A stretch of DNA of 64,000 nucleotides, from NCBI GenBank assembly GCA_023375785.1, contig SZWC01000081.1:81222-145221 (forward strand), read 5' to 3'. The notes under the pieces are model-generated. The model ran no database searches. It worked only from the letters and a program-made list of their open reading frames with translations, and had not been told where the DNA came from. The DNA comes from Penium margaritaceum. Its lineage: Eukaryota; Streptophyta; Zygnematophyceae; Desmidiales; Peniaceae. The number at the start of each line of letters is the position of its first letter. Position 1 is the stretch's first letter. Positions 32,856 to 44,774 of this stretch are shown in pieces. The translations under genes were made by a program, and so were the position numbers.

Positions 32856-33488
32856 CAGATTCTGCCACATTCAGCCAGCACAGGCCATCACTTTGAGAGT
32901 GCCGGGTTAGGGTCAAACCTTGACCAAATTTGAAGATCAACCACTTGATCTTCAAGTTCGCAAGACAAGCTTTACAATGAGCCCAAGATCGCGAAGATCC
33001 AACGGTCGGATTCAGAGTTATGCTCAAAACGAGGTCGGCCAGGGCTACACTCTTCTCTATGAGTACGACTGTCGCCTTGTGATGACCATAACTCTCTCAT
33101 TTCTTTGTCAAATTTAAAAAGTGGCACATGCGAATTGTAGTATTTTTCTTAAGCTTTCCATTGGTGTGAAAATATTTTCATTCCATTGATTCGTTTGGGA
33201 GAAACGCCGTTTACAAGTTGGCTAGTCTGAGTTGGAGTAGTAGCAGAAGCATACCCTGTTTTCAAGAGGGCATATCTTTTAGAATCCCCTGTTGATGACC
33301 CTGTTTTATGGGTCGATCTGAACGGTTTTGAGCTTAATTTTCTAGTGGTGGGCTCAGTTTTTCCAAATTCCCAGTCTGCTGGCATCTACAGTCCATTTTC
33401 TGTCAGACAGATTTCTGGCAGAAGCAGCAGCAGAAGGAGGGGTAGCGCCGCCACCCAAGGGCAGCGTTGAGCATCACCAAAGCTCAAA

Positions 33489-34330
33489 ATGGCAGCAGCA
33501 GGTGTGGTAACAGCAGCCCAGCCCTTGGAGAGGCTGGAAGGACGCGCCAACTTCACGTTTTGGAAGATCCGTACCCACCTCCTTTTGGAGGAGAGGGGCT
33601 TGTGGGAGGTGGTGAGCGGCGACAAGCGCGCTCCGCCTCCACAGGCAAAAGGCATCACCGCAGCTCAGGTGGTGGCGGGGAAGACGCCGTAGAAAGGTGC
33701 AGCAGATGCAAGTTCATCTACAACTACAGCGGCGGCGTATGTGGACTGGAAGAAGAAGGACAGGCAGGCCTACAGGTTGCTTGTCAACACCATCTCCAAC
33801 CCGCATCTTCAGTACGTGAATGATAAGGCTACTGCAAAGGAAGGGTGGGACACGTTGTGCAAGAAGTATGAGAGCAAGGATCCTGCATTCCTCATGCTTT
33901 TGGAGGAAAAGATGATGGCGCTGAAAATGCAGGGTGGTGAAGGGATGGAGGCGTACCTGGACAGGGCACAGGAGCTGGCGAAGCAGCTGAGAGCGGCCGG
34001 CAACCCTGTGGAAGAGACGCGTTTCATCCTCCTCTTGCTGAGGGGACTCCCAACCAGCTACGACACGGTGCGAGAGACGCTGGAGTGCCAGCCAACTCTC
34101 GACCTNGCAACCAGCAGCAGCAGCAGTCCGGGCAGCAGAGAGGCAAGAAGAAGGGCAAGTGCCATTATTGCCAGAAAGAGGGGCACTACAAGAAAGAGTG
34201 CTTCAAGTTCAAGAGGGACCAGAAGGAGCAGCAGCAGCAGCAGCAAAAGCAGCAATCTCCACAGCAACAGCAACAGCAGTCACAGCAACGTCAGCAGCAC
34301 CAGCAGTAGCAGCAGCAGAACCAAACCGGC
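33489..34330 (+). pseudogene. gag of A3
   Basis: Opens MAAAGVVTAAQPLERLEGRANFTFWKIRTHLLLEE and continues with a UBN2-type core (WKKKDRQAYRLLVNTI, YLDRAQELAKQLRAAG). The CCHC knuckle CHYCQKEGHYKKEC is at 34160-34201. The following stretch is built of CAG/CAA repeats and encodes glutamine runs in one frame (about 34227-34325). It is the structural protein of the particle. It is a fossil; a single N lies at 34106. Confidence 0.85.
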
Positions 34331-37300
34331 GTGCGCCATTTTGGCAACATGAACGTGGCCAAGGAGGTGCGCGACCGCCTCTTCATGGTGAAGTCTGACA
34401 TGTCGCAAGAGGAGAAGGCGGATCTGGCGTGGTACAAAGACTCTGGGTGTACCAAGAGTCTGACGCACCACAGGGAGTGGTTTATGCAGTTGCTGTCCAT
34501 CCCTCCCCGTCCTATCGCATTGGGTGATGATCGGGTGGTGTATGCTGAAGGGATTGGGATTGTGGAGATGTGGTTGGAGACCCCGCGTGGCATTGAAGTG
34601 GGAGTGTTCCATGGCGTGCCGTACGTACCTAATGCTGCATTCAACCTCCTCTCAGTCTCCTCTCTTACAAACAGAGGACTGCGTGTCGTCTTCGATGATG
34701 ACTATGGCTACATCCTCAACAAGGATACAGGAGAGGAGTTGGCCAGGTCGGTGAAGGAGGGCGACATGTACCGCCTGCTGGGGACGACCAAGATCCCGCG
34801 TGAGCAGAGTCTTGCAACAGTGGTGCAGGCAACAGATGGTGAGATCTGGCATGCACGCTACGGCCACATCGGCATGCGTGCCTTGCAGCAGTTTCAAGAA
34901 AAGCAGATGGTGCGTGACCTGCCTACCATCTCTAACTTTGAACAGCAGTTGTACATCGGCTGTTTGGAGGGGAAGCAGCACCGAGAGGCGTTCTCTGGAG
35001 CAGGGGAGCGTGCGAAGGAGGTGTTGGAGCTGGTCCACACGGACCTGTGTGGACCGATGCAGACCCAGAGCTTTGGAGGCTCTAGGTATTTCCTGACCTT
35101 GATTGATGATTTCAGCCGTTACACTACTGTGTACTTCCTTCCAAGGACCAGTGCTTTGACAGGTTCAAGGAGTTCAAGGCCATGGCAGAGAACCAGACTG
35201 GCAAGAAGATCAAGGCGTTGCGCAGCGATCTCGGTGGAGAGTACTTGAGCCAGGAGTTCCAGGACTACCTTGCAGCAGCTGGCATCGAGGCGCAGCGTAC
35301 CGCGCTGTACTCGCCGCAGCAGAACGGTGTAGCAGAACGCGCCAACCGTACCATTGTGGAGTCGGCGCACTCCATGCTGCACGCGGCTCGGTTGACCTAC
35401 GACTTCTGGGCTGAGGCCGTGAGCACTACAGTGTACATCAAGAACCGCAATCCAACTAAGGCGCTGGAGCAGATGACGCCGTACGAGGCATGGTTCGGCA
35501 AGAAATCGAGCGTGGGTCATCTCCGAGCATTAAACAGCCTAGCGCACATGCATGTGCCCAAGGAGAAGCGGCAGAAATGGGACGCAAAGAGTGCGCAGAT
35601 GCTGATGATTGGCTACGATGTGGCAAGCAAGGCCTATCACCTCTATGAGAGGGATACAGGCCACGTCATCATCTCCAGGGATGTCGTCTTCAACGAGAGC
35701 AACGTAATCGGCACCAACATTGTCTGTGAAGAAGCAGCAGAACCAGCAGCTGACGAGACAGTGGGAGCAAAAATCCTTCCTGACCCACTCTCTCCCGATC
35801 CTTCCTCTACTGTAACAGTGGGAGAATCACTCTACTCTCCCATGTCTGATGCAGCAGATACAACAGCCTCACCGGCAGAAGCAAAGGAGGAAGATGTAGC
35901 ACCACCAGTAGTAGCAGTTGTGCCAGGAGCACCGCGCTAGCCGCCCGTTTGCGCTCCAGCACCAGGTCGCAGGTACCCTCTTAGGGTGCGTTACAAGCCT
36001 GGTGAGCGGGGCCATTTCTGGATGCTGCAGAAACCAGAACAGATGAACGTCGCAGTTGTAGCAGATTTAGATGAGCCAATGTCATACAAGGAGGCCATGG
36101 CTGCACCGGATGCAGCAGATTGGGCGCAAGGCATGCAGCATGAGATACATTCGCAGCTGGACAACGGCACGTGGGAGCTGACAGAGCGTCCACCTAGGCG
36201 TAAGGTGATCAAGTGCAAGTGGGTGTTCAAGAAGAAGCGGGGAGCAGATGGTAACCTGGAAAAGTACAAGGCGAGGCTGGCCGCCAAGGGCTACTCGCAA
36301 CAGGAGGGCATCGACTACACAGAAACTTTTGCCCCTGTTGCAAAGTTTGCCTCTGTGCGTACGCTCCTCTTTTATACAGCAGCTGAGGATTTCGAGGTTC
36401 ACCACATGGATGTCAAGATGGCATTCTTGAATGGTGACTTGGAGGAGGAGATCTACATGGAGCAGCCAGAGGGGTCCGTCATGGATGGCTAGGAGCACTT
36501 GGTTTGCAAGCAGCAGAAGTCGCTGTATGGCTTCAAGCAAGCGTCGCGTGCTTGGAACTAGAAGTTGGATGCGGCGTTGTAGTGCATGGGGTTTGAGCGC
36601 AGCGAGTGTGACTACAGCGTGTATCGCTGGCAGCATGAGCATGAGATCCTCATCATCATTGTGTATGTGGATGACATGCTCCTTCTTTCCAACAGCATGT
36701 CTGCACTGCAGGAGTTCAAGGAGGCGATGCAGGAGCGCTTCCAGATGTCTGATCTCAGGGAGGCGTCATACTTCCTCGGCATCCAGATCATGCGTGACCG
36801 CAAATCACGCTCTCTCTCGCTACAGCAGAGTCGCTACATCAAGGACGTCCTGCAACGGTTCGGCATGACAGAGGCCAAACCCATCGGCACGCCGCTGGAG
36901 ACGCGGCAGTACCTCGTGAGCTTCAGTTGAGAAGAAGATGCAGCTGAGCGGCAGAAGTACCAGAGCGCCGTCGGCAGTCTTATGTACCTGATGGTGGCAA
37001 CCAGGCCTGACCTCGCACTGGATGTGAGCGCTGTGAGCCAGCACATGGCGAATCCCGGACCTCAGCACCAGAAGGCAATGAAGCGGATCTTCTGCTACCT
37101 TGCTGGAACCATCAACGTCGGCATCACCTACAACGGCAACGACAACAACATCATCGGCTACACAGATGCAGATTGGGCTTCAAATCCTGAGACCCGCAAG
37201 TCCATCTCTGGACATGTGCTTCTCATGAATGGAGGTGCCATCAGCTGGTGCAGCAAGCGACAGGTGGTCGTGGCCACCTAGAGCACAGAAGCTGAGTACG

Positions 37301-37560
37301 TCTCTCTCAGCTTTGGAGCCAAGGAAGCAGTTTGGCTCCAGCGTCTCATGGTGGAGATGAGTGGGAGTGTAGCAGTTCCAGTTCCTGTGCGCGTCGACAA
37401 CCAGAGCGCAATCGCACTCGCCAAGAATCCTGAGCACCATGCACGCACCAAGCACATTGACATCGCATATCACTTCATCAGGCACATGGTGCAAGAGGGT
37501 GCTATCAAGCTGGAGTTTACTCCAACCAGCAGGCAGGTCGCTGATTTCTNAAGCCAGTGA
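34331..37560 (+). pseudogene. pol body of A3 (protease, integrase, reverse transcriptase, RNase H)
   Basis: Aspartic protease motif KDSGCTKSLTHH is at about 34436-34470. Gag-pre-integrase HARYGHIGMRALQQF is near 34850. Integrase has HTDLCGPM (about 35035) and SPQQNGVAERANRT (about 35310-35352). Reverse transcriptase has ETFAPVAKFASVRTLL (about 36322) and the active site VYVDDMLLL (about 36661-36687). RNase H has ADWASNPETRKSISGHV (about 37170) and KHIDIAYHFIRHMV (about 37450-37490). This is the domain order of Ty1/copia. It is a fossil with several breaks. Confidence 0.88.
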
Positions 37561-37632
37561 CCCGTGAGAAGCAGCAGTTCTGCATGAAGGCATGTGGACT
37601 CAGCCCACTCTGACTGCGGCAAAGTGGGAGAT

Positions 37633-38364
37633 TGTTGGGAAAGGAGCCGTCCGGCTCTGTTTCAGGTCCACAGGAGCAAGTTCCAGGAAACTTTTAGATG
37701 CCTGCTCCGATCGTCGATCCGTCTTCACCATTGGAAAGATGAGGTGGCAAATTACATACGGTCCAAGTTTCAGGCCGATCCAACGGTCGGATTGGGAGAT
37801 ATGAATTTTCGAAGTTTCAGGGGTCATGCACTGCCGATGTCTGGGTGGCCATGGGCGATGGCTCCATGCCTTAGCCTGAGAAAAGAAAAAGGCAAGAGGT
37901 CCAGGGTCAAGACCTGATGGGAGAAATATCCAAAAAAGTCCTTGGTCTTAGGATTGCCTTGTCAGAGTGTGCTGACTAGGAAAAAGGTACCTCACCTTAC
38001 TTTTCAGGTGAGGTGAGATCCTTGTGTGCTAGCCATGGACACATGGCGATTCTCCATGAGTTTGTGGGTGATGTGACCACTAGGAGTGTGCCATGAGAGA
38101 ATTCTCTAGCTCTCTAGGTCGTGTGTGACTGGTCAGCCTGATTGTTGGGCTGATTTCCTCTCTTGTGTGAGATTGTGGACTCTAGTGTGTGAGCCTTCAT
38201 GGCTAAGTTGTGTGGCTTGTGAGAGGGCTGACTTGCCCAAGCTCTAGATCTAGATGTACTCCATCATTTTGATTGATTCAACAACCATTCTTCAGCACAA
38301 CTGATGCCCTTTCAGTCCCACATGCTCGCTGCTCCAAGACTCCCTCTCTCCTCCAGATCCAACA
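37633..38364 (+). repeat. 3' LTR of A3
   Basis: The LTR is 732 bp, TGTTGG to CCAACA, directly after the purine tract and directly before the target duplication CAAAG. Confidence 0.93.
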
Positions 38365-38369
38365 CAAAG

Positions 38370-39010
38370 ATCAAGCGGTTACGTGGTGATGGTATCAACT
38401 ATACTGGAAGAGGAGAATTCTATCCTGCCTTGTGTACAGTTGAGGGAGTTAACAAATCAGGATAGAGGGAACATAGTTGCTTCAAGGCTGGATGTGAAGT
38501 ATGCAAGTGATGTCCCCTATGTGAATGTGGCAGAGGAGGTGATGCAAGGGATGCATGTGGATAGAAAACAAAGAAGGGGTAACATGAACAAGAGTGGATG
38601 CAGCGGAAGACAAAGGTAAGGACAAAGAGATACTGAATAGGCACTCACAACAAAGTCCATGGTACACAATCCGACCAAAAGAATAAATGAAAACTGTACC
38701 AATGCTGCAGAGTGACACCAAGTCAATGCCTTGGTCATCTGGTGTGGTCACGGACAGAAGGATTTACTCTAGTTGAGGCCTCTACACAACTTCAAGCAAG
38801 AACAAGATTCCCAGGACGACGAAAAGATTTCTTTACTACTCATACACCATGAACAGGCAGGACCTATCCTGAGTTTATATGAACAGATTGAATAGAGCTA
38901 CAAGGACTGAGAGATAGAAGCAATGAGCAGCATTTGTTTGCTGCTCATCTGGTGGGTGACCCCGGAGTAAATGATCCAGAAGCCACCCGAAACCTAAGGG
39001 GAAGGAACCA
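38370..39010 (-). pseudogene. Protease and gag-pre-integrase remains of G
   Basis: On the minus strand, GFWIIYSGVTHQMSS (about 39000-38955) sits where copia proteases have WIIDSGATHHM. Downstream, HIGDITCILHIQP and KQLCSLYPDLL (about 38545-38450) resemble the LGHPS...C part of gag-pre-integrase. It is a decayed fossil. Confidence 0.55.
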
Positions 39011-39680
39011 CGGGGAAGACAACATTGGTGCCAGAAGGTAGGACAAGGGAAGTCAATCGCACATCAAGTTGATGAGAGAGTTTCATTCAAAGCCAATCCT
39101 CAATCCTCGGTTGATGTTTCGGTACAATCCCCTTAACAACCTCAGACGACGCACCACAAATGGCTCCATCTGACTCGTAGACAACACTATGAGACATGCC
39201 CATCATGTTGAAAAGTGCCCCTGATATAGAATATATTTTGGATGCCATTACTATCTTTGCCTTGTTTGACCACTGGGGAGTGGTTCGATGGTGGTTATGA
39301 TTGAAGATTTGGAACCTCTGGATTCTTTAATGAAATTTCTAGCTTTCAGTTGCTCAATTCGGTTGAGCATTCAGAAAGATAGCCCCATGTGAAGATCGGC
39401 CTGTACGCGGGTGGAATCTGGGTGTTCGTCATTGGTGACGGGATAATTTCACGGCCGATGGTCCAATTTTGACTCTTATGGGCTCCAAAGGCATGTGGGC
39501 CATAAAGGAAGTGATGTGGGAGGTCTCCTTGATGTAAGAGAGCCCCCCTCCGTGATTGAAGGCCAGGAAGAGCACTCTGACAGGTCGGCATTGAAGTTCC
39601 TCCAACCACCTGTGCTCATGGGCATGATGGGTGGCTCCAGCATGGGTTCACTTGAATGGCCGTAGCAGGGGCTTTACTGC
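39011..39680. other. Unassigned stretch, possibly gag remains of G
   Basis: By position this should hold the gag of G on the minus strand, but I see no zinc knuckle or UBN2 core. No other feature is evident. Confidence 0.35.
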
Positions 39681-40498
39681 TCTGTTTTGGGTGTTTTTAG
39701 ATGCACTGGAAATCTGAGATCAGAAGCTATAAGAATATGATGTATTCTCAGCAAAGCAACCAAGCACAGGTGGTCTTTATCCCTTCTCAGTTTCCGCATT
39801 ATGCATTCTGCCATGATTCTCCTCACTTGGTTTTGTGGCAACCCGAATCACACACGTCCCTTGAAAGTCTCAAAGGGAGCCGTGCACACTTGGTGTAGAT
39901 CAGAGCATGCTAGGAAAGACTTTCTGACAAAGGATTATGGGCTCATAGCCCTGATCTACCTGCCAAGACGTTCACGACTTCCGCAATGCATGGGTGTATC
40001 GTCTCATAAAACTTCGCCATCACAGTTTGAGTTGGAGTTCTTGTTCATTTCAAAAGTTCATACGTGGCCCTAGATTTGCGCTATGACAGTGGAGATCTAC
40101 CTTGCGCACAAGAGAATGTTGGAGCTTATGAAGGGCATGGAGATTCAAGGTGTGAGTAAAACGGACAAGAAGACGACCTCTACTAAACAAAACACGAATG
40201 TGCTGACTCCTACTGTTGGCGCTAAACGAATCTCAGGGGAGGTATATCCACGGGTACAATATGGCAACCGGCATAATACTGGCTATGATGTTGCGGTTTG
40301 GGTGGCAAGACCTTGTCATCCTCATCAGCCTTGGTTACCAAAACACAGGGTGGCAATGGTAGTGGTAAGCGAGGCAGTGGTGAAGGCAGCGGCAAGAAGG
40401 GAGCGAAGAAGAATGTGTGCCATAACTGTGGTAAGGAGGGCCACTGGGACAAGGACTGCCCTGAGAAGGCGCATTCCGGCAGTAATATACGGTGATGC
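39681..40498 (+). mobile_element. K: fragment of another copia element (LTR end, primer site, gag zinc knuckle)
   Basis: A stretch ending CTGACA at 39929 is followed by AAGGATTATGGGCTCAT (39930-39946), similar to the half-tRNA primer sites of B, C and D. Downstream a gag piece reads KKNVCHNCGKEGHWDKDCPEK with a CCHC knuckle at 40418-40459 after a glycine/serine/lysine-rich stretch. Nothing of pol follows. The left limit of the LTR is unknown. It is a short, broken fossil. Confidence 0.5.
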
Positions 40499-41210
40499 AT
40501 GGAAATTTAGTGAAATACAACAACAATCACAATAATTTACAGCGATGTGGAGTAATGGATGTTGCCTTAGGGTAATATACAATGATGTACAACAATATTT
40601 TACTAGTGTGCGGTGATCTCTGTTCAAATTCAAGGTTGTTTAAATGTCTTTGAAATTGATCAAGAACAACACAACCAATCAGAATCCAGCTCTAGAGTCG
40701 TAATATAGATGCCTCATTAATAGAAGAATCATAGCATGGAATATCCTAAAAATGTACAAATCTAGATCTAGCTCCTGGGTTCAAGGTAAAAACATGCGGA
40801 ACTCATCTCACAAAAGGATACAATGGCCTCACCAAGACTCACTTGAAATCCTACAGTCTTGGCTTACCTTGGGCTTCCATTTTATCTACATGTCTTGTAT
40901 GCTGAACAATGTGAGATGGCAGTTCATTGTCTGGGGACGCCAGGACCTCACTTTTGGGTGCTATCACACCTCTTATTTGCTTGTTCATCCAGCCCCCCCT
41001 CATGTTTGTAGCTCCATATTTTTCATACATTTTTCACAAGCAGTTGATATCATAGAAATGTATATTCTGGAGCCATGGATTACGGTTTTACAATGGATTA
41101 TCCGATCAATTTCCAAAATCTGTCCGCCAGTGTCCGACTTCTTTGTGCTTCTTGCTTCATTCGTTGTCGCCTGTCCACGCCAGCCCTCTCCCATTCCCCC
41201 CTTTCATTCT
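40499..41210. other. Unassigned 0.7 kb
   Basis: The start (40490-40620) has a loosely repeated ACAATGATGTAC-like pattern. No reading frame with a recognisable domain is present, and no RNA gene. Confidence 0.35.
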
Positions 41211-41890
41211 GAGCCAATTCGCAGATGATTGCAAAGACCACCAGTATATATCGTATCGCGTAGCATTTATTGAGCATGAACAGGTACAAAGTGGGCAAAA
41301 TGAGGCACGGGATTGCCCTCTCTCCTGACCCTAGGATAGGATAGATAGTATAGTATAACATAGCACAAGAGACAGAGGATTAGGAGAAAGAGTGGTGCCT
41401 CTTTTTTGGCTCTCTCTCCTTATGCCCTTTTTAACTTAGGACATTTCTGTCTTTTAACTCCTTTTCAGCATTCCCTGTGTATTTTCCAAATCACCAAAAA
41501 TAATGAAACTGCAAGACATCACAAAAAGGAAATGTGTCTCCCCTCATCTGTATCGCTTGTCCATGATCCCTGTTTCTGCCTATATCCTTAGTTTTATGAG
41601 ATGCTCTACAACTCCCCCCTCCATAGGATCCATGTATGAGTCATCCATCTCGCGCTTGTCCCTCACCCTCACCTCCACGGTCTCTTGTTTCGTAGTGGGG
41701 GAGCCAGGTTACATGAAAAGCATTATGTCACTCTTCCTCACCATGAATTTCAATTATTTAGTTGCTTATATCATGCAGTCCCATCCGTTCACATAACTGA
41801 TTGTGTTGTGATCTCTCCATTGTTTTTGTGAGCACATCTCCCAGTTGTTCTCTGGTGTTGACGAGTTCTAGCTCTACCTTGGGCAAGTCC
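41211..41890 (-). mobile_element. F: 3' end of a copia element (RNase H tail, purine tract, LTR)
   Basis: On the minus strand, VELELVNTREQLGDVLTKTMERS followed by LCERMGLHDISN (about 41880-41760) fits the conserved C-terminal tail of copia RNase H. The purine tract AGGGGGGAGT (41611-41620, minus strand) abuts a putative LTR starting TGTAGAGCATC at 41610 and running left to roughly 41211. The left limit is uncertain. It belongs to none of families A to D. It is a broken fossil. Confidence 0.5.
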
Positions 41891-42129
41891 TGTCAGCATA
41901 AAAAGGGCTACCCGTAGTCCAAATCGATGGACGCGGTGGAAAAAATTATGCATGCACTTTGAGCTGGCGTGCATCACTTGCAACCTCAATAGGCCAAGTT
42001 TTGTGTATGATGCATATGCCATTAAGGAAGCAGTGCCAATCTGGCCACCAAAGGACGTAAGGTGCCTCTGTAGGTTTCACTCTTAGTATGTTTTGACCCG
42101 GTCTTGCTTGCATTCCCCCCCTCCCCCCC

Positions 42130-42226
42130 AGCCGAAGAGGCCTCACGCATCCGGGTTGAGTCCATGCCTCGGATCCGGACTCGTGAGTCCTCATAAAGAC
42201 TCAAATTCGTGAGTCTGTCCCATGGA
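42130..42226. repeat. Second palindromic GGACTC/GAGTCC repeat
   Basis: GGACTCGTGAGTCC near 42176-42189 is a perfect 6-bp stem with a 2-bp centre, accompanied by further GAGTC/GACTC words. It is related in reverse orientation to 13215-13412. It is a likely small DNA-transposon remnant. The stretch 41891-42129 beside it holds nothing I recognise. Confidence 0.4.
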
Positions 42227-44301
42227 GCCCAGAAGAATGGTTTTACCCTTAGCTGCGAGTAGCCCTTGGCGACAAGCCTCGCCTTTTACTTTTTGAGGTT
42301 GCCATCTACGTCATGTTTCTTCCTCACACCCATTTGTACTTGATCACCTAACATCCTTGTCGATGCTCAGTCAGCTCCCACATGCCATCCTCAAGCTACG
42401 ATTATATCTCATGCTCCACGGCTTGCGTCCAATATGATTCATCTGGTGTAGCCATGCCATCCTTGTACGATGTTGGCTCATTTGATTCTGCTGCAAGTGC
42501 AACATTCACGTGTTCAGGTTTTGGTAGAATCTAGAAATGGCTCTACTCACCAGGGTTGCAGTGTACCCTAAGAGGGTACATACAACCTGGTGCTTGGGTA
42601 TTAGCAAACGGCTTGTGTGGTACTACTAGCACAACTACTCTTGTTGGTTGTGCTGCATCTCCTTCCTCTGCTTCCACCAATGAGACCGGTGTATCTGCTG
42701 TATCGGACATTGGAGTGTAAACTAGTTCTCCCATTGTCAAAGTAGAGGGAGAGTCAGGAGAAACTAGAGAAGGAGAAATGTTTGCCTCCATTGCTTCATC
42801 AATTGCCTCCTCTTCACAAATAATTTTGATGCCGATGATATTGCTCTCGCTAAAGATGATGTCCCTAAAGATGATGGCATGGCGTGTATGCCTCTTGTAT
42901 AGAAGATAGGATTTTCTTGCCATGTTGTAGCCGATCATTAGTATCTGCACGCTTTTTGCATCCCAATTTTGCCACTTCTACTTCGGCATGTGCATATGTG
43001 CCACGCTGCCAAACGCACGTAGGTGATCCACACCCCGCTTCTTACCGAACCAAGCCTGGTACAATGTCATCTGCTTGAACACCTTGGTTGGACTGTGGTT
43101 CTTGATGAAGGCCGTTTTGTTCACGGTTTTGGCTCAGTGGTGAGATGCGTCGCGTGTGGCATGGAGCGTGCCGGCTCAACGATGGTACAGTTGGCGCATT
43201 CTGCTACACCATAAAGCGGTGTACTCGCTCCAACGAGTGAAGCGTGGTGCGACGTGCCTTGATGCCAGCTGCTGCAGGGTAGTCGAGAGACGACTTACTC
43301 AGGTACTCTCCACCATGGTCTTTGTGAAACACCTTGATTTTCTTGCCGGTTTGATTCTCTACCAATTCCTTGAACTCCTGGAACATGTCAATGTATTGGT
43401 CCTTGGAAGCAAGGAAGTATAAAATAATGTAATAACCGAAAGTCATCAATGAAGGTCAGGAAATACTTAGACTCTCCAAAGCTCTGGGTCTACATCACGC
43501 CACACAAGTCTGTGTCTACTACCTCTAGCACTACCTTCACGCGTTCGCCTACTCTCCAGAATGCCTCGTGATGCTACTTTACGTCCAAACAGCCAATATG
43601 TAACTTGTCCAAAGTTGGATATGGTAGGCAAGTTGTGTACCATCTACTTTGCTTGAAGCTGCTACTAGGCACGCATGCCGATATGGCTAAACTGTGCATG
43701 CTAGATCATGCCATCTGTCGCATGTAACATAACTGTAATACTCTACTCATGCGGGATCTTGGTCATCCCCAACAGTTGATGCATGTTGCCTTCCTTTACC
43801 GATCTGGCCAACTCCTCTCCAGTGTTTGTGTTGATGATGTAGCCATAGTTTTCATCAAGGACAAGGTAAAACCCTGTATTAGTGAGAGAGGAGATTGAGA
43901 GGAGGTTGAATGCAGCATCAGGTATATACAATACGCCATGGAATACTCCCAATTCAATACCACATAAGTTCTCCAATCACATCTCCACAATCCCAATCCT
44001 CTCAGCATATACCACGCAATCAACCAAGGTAATAAATCAAAGAGGAATGGAGAGAAACTATGTAAAAGACTTCTTGTGGTACGTTTAACTCTTTTTACAC
44101 CCTGATTCCTTGTATCATGCTAGATCCATCGTCTCCACTTATGACATGTCGGATTTTGCCATAAAGAGATGGTCTCATACCTCCTTGGCCACGTTTATGT
44201 TACCAAAATGATGTACATTGATCTGGTTTTGCCGTAGTTACTACTGATGCTACTGTGACTGCTGCTGTTGTTGTGGAGACAACTGCTTTTGTTGCTACTA
44301 T

Positions 44302-44774
44302 TAAGGGTGCACACAGGTTCCAGGAACCGCGGTTCTGGAACCGCGGTTCCGGTTCCGGAACTGGAACCCCGGTTCCGGTTCCAAGGTTCTGGAACCGTCA
44401 TGGAACCGCGGTTCCTAAACCGAGGTCTATGGAGGGGATAATGAGTGGGGAGGGGGGATTGTTTGGGCTTCATTTGCTAATGTAGCACCCTTGGAGGCCA
44501 TGTAAGTACTCCAATCACATACTCACGCACAATAGAGGAGTGTTGAAGAGCTTTTTCCTTGTCTTTTTGGAAATAAACATGATAGTGGCAGCTGATCATC
44601 CTTCATTTTCCTTGCGTACGAGGAGAACTTCAGTGGAACCGTGACCAGAACCGCGGTTCCATAAGGAACCGCGGTTCCGGAACCGGAACCGCGGTTCCAG
44701 TTCCGAGCTGGAACCGGAACCGCGGTTCCGGTTCCATTCTCAGAACCGTGGTTCCGTACCGGTGTGCAGCCTTA
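44302..44774. mobile_element. hAT-like non-autonomous DNA transposon (MITE) in E
   Basis: The element is 473 bp. Left end TAAGGGTGCACAC and right end (reverse complement) TAAGGCTGCACAC are terminal inverted repeats. The 8-bp duplication GCTACTAT flanks both sides (44294-44301 and 44775-44782), as expected for the hAT superfamily. Both subterminal regions (about 44318-44415 and 44637-44760) are packed with the palindrome GGAACCGCGGTTCC and its half sites. Subterminal repeats of this sort bind transposase in known hAT elements. The middle (44420-44636) has no coding capacity, so it would depend on a transposase from elsewhere. Confidence 0.8.

Larger units (their letters stand above)
32104..38364 (+). 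mobile_element. A3: complete-layout family A Ty1/copia retrotransposon inserted in G
   Basis: The element is 6261 bp with LTRs at 32104-32841 and 37633-38364 and a target duplication CAAAG (32099-32103 and 38365-38369). The primer site TGGTATCAGAGC is at 32844-32855. Gag, protease, integrase, reverse transcriptase and RNase H follow in copia order, then the purine tract AAAGTGGGAG (37621-37630). The LTRs differ by roughly 5% by eye, suggesting an age of a few million years at commonly used plant rates. It is the reference copy for family A in this window but has several breaks. Two unresolved N bases (34106, 37550) fall inside it. Confidence 0.95.
17402..39010 (-). mobile_element. G: old Ty1/copia relic split by D, B2 and A3
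   Basis: Read on the minus strand from the right: protease and gag-pre-integrase (38370-39010), an integrase piece (31915-32103), the end of integrase and linker (24476-25610), reverse transcriptase and RNase H (17730-19257), then a purine tract and a 320-bp LTR (17402-17721). The three gaps are exactly the inserted elements, each flanked by a 5-bp duplication. The order of domains is that of Ty1/copia. The copy is heavily decayed with well over ten breaks and must be older than D, B2 and A3. Its 5' LTR was not found. Confidence 0.75.
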
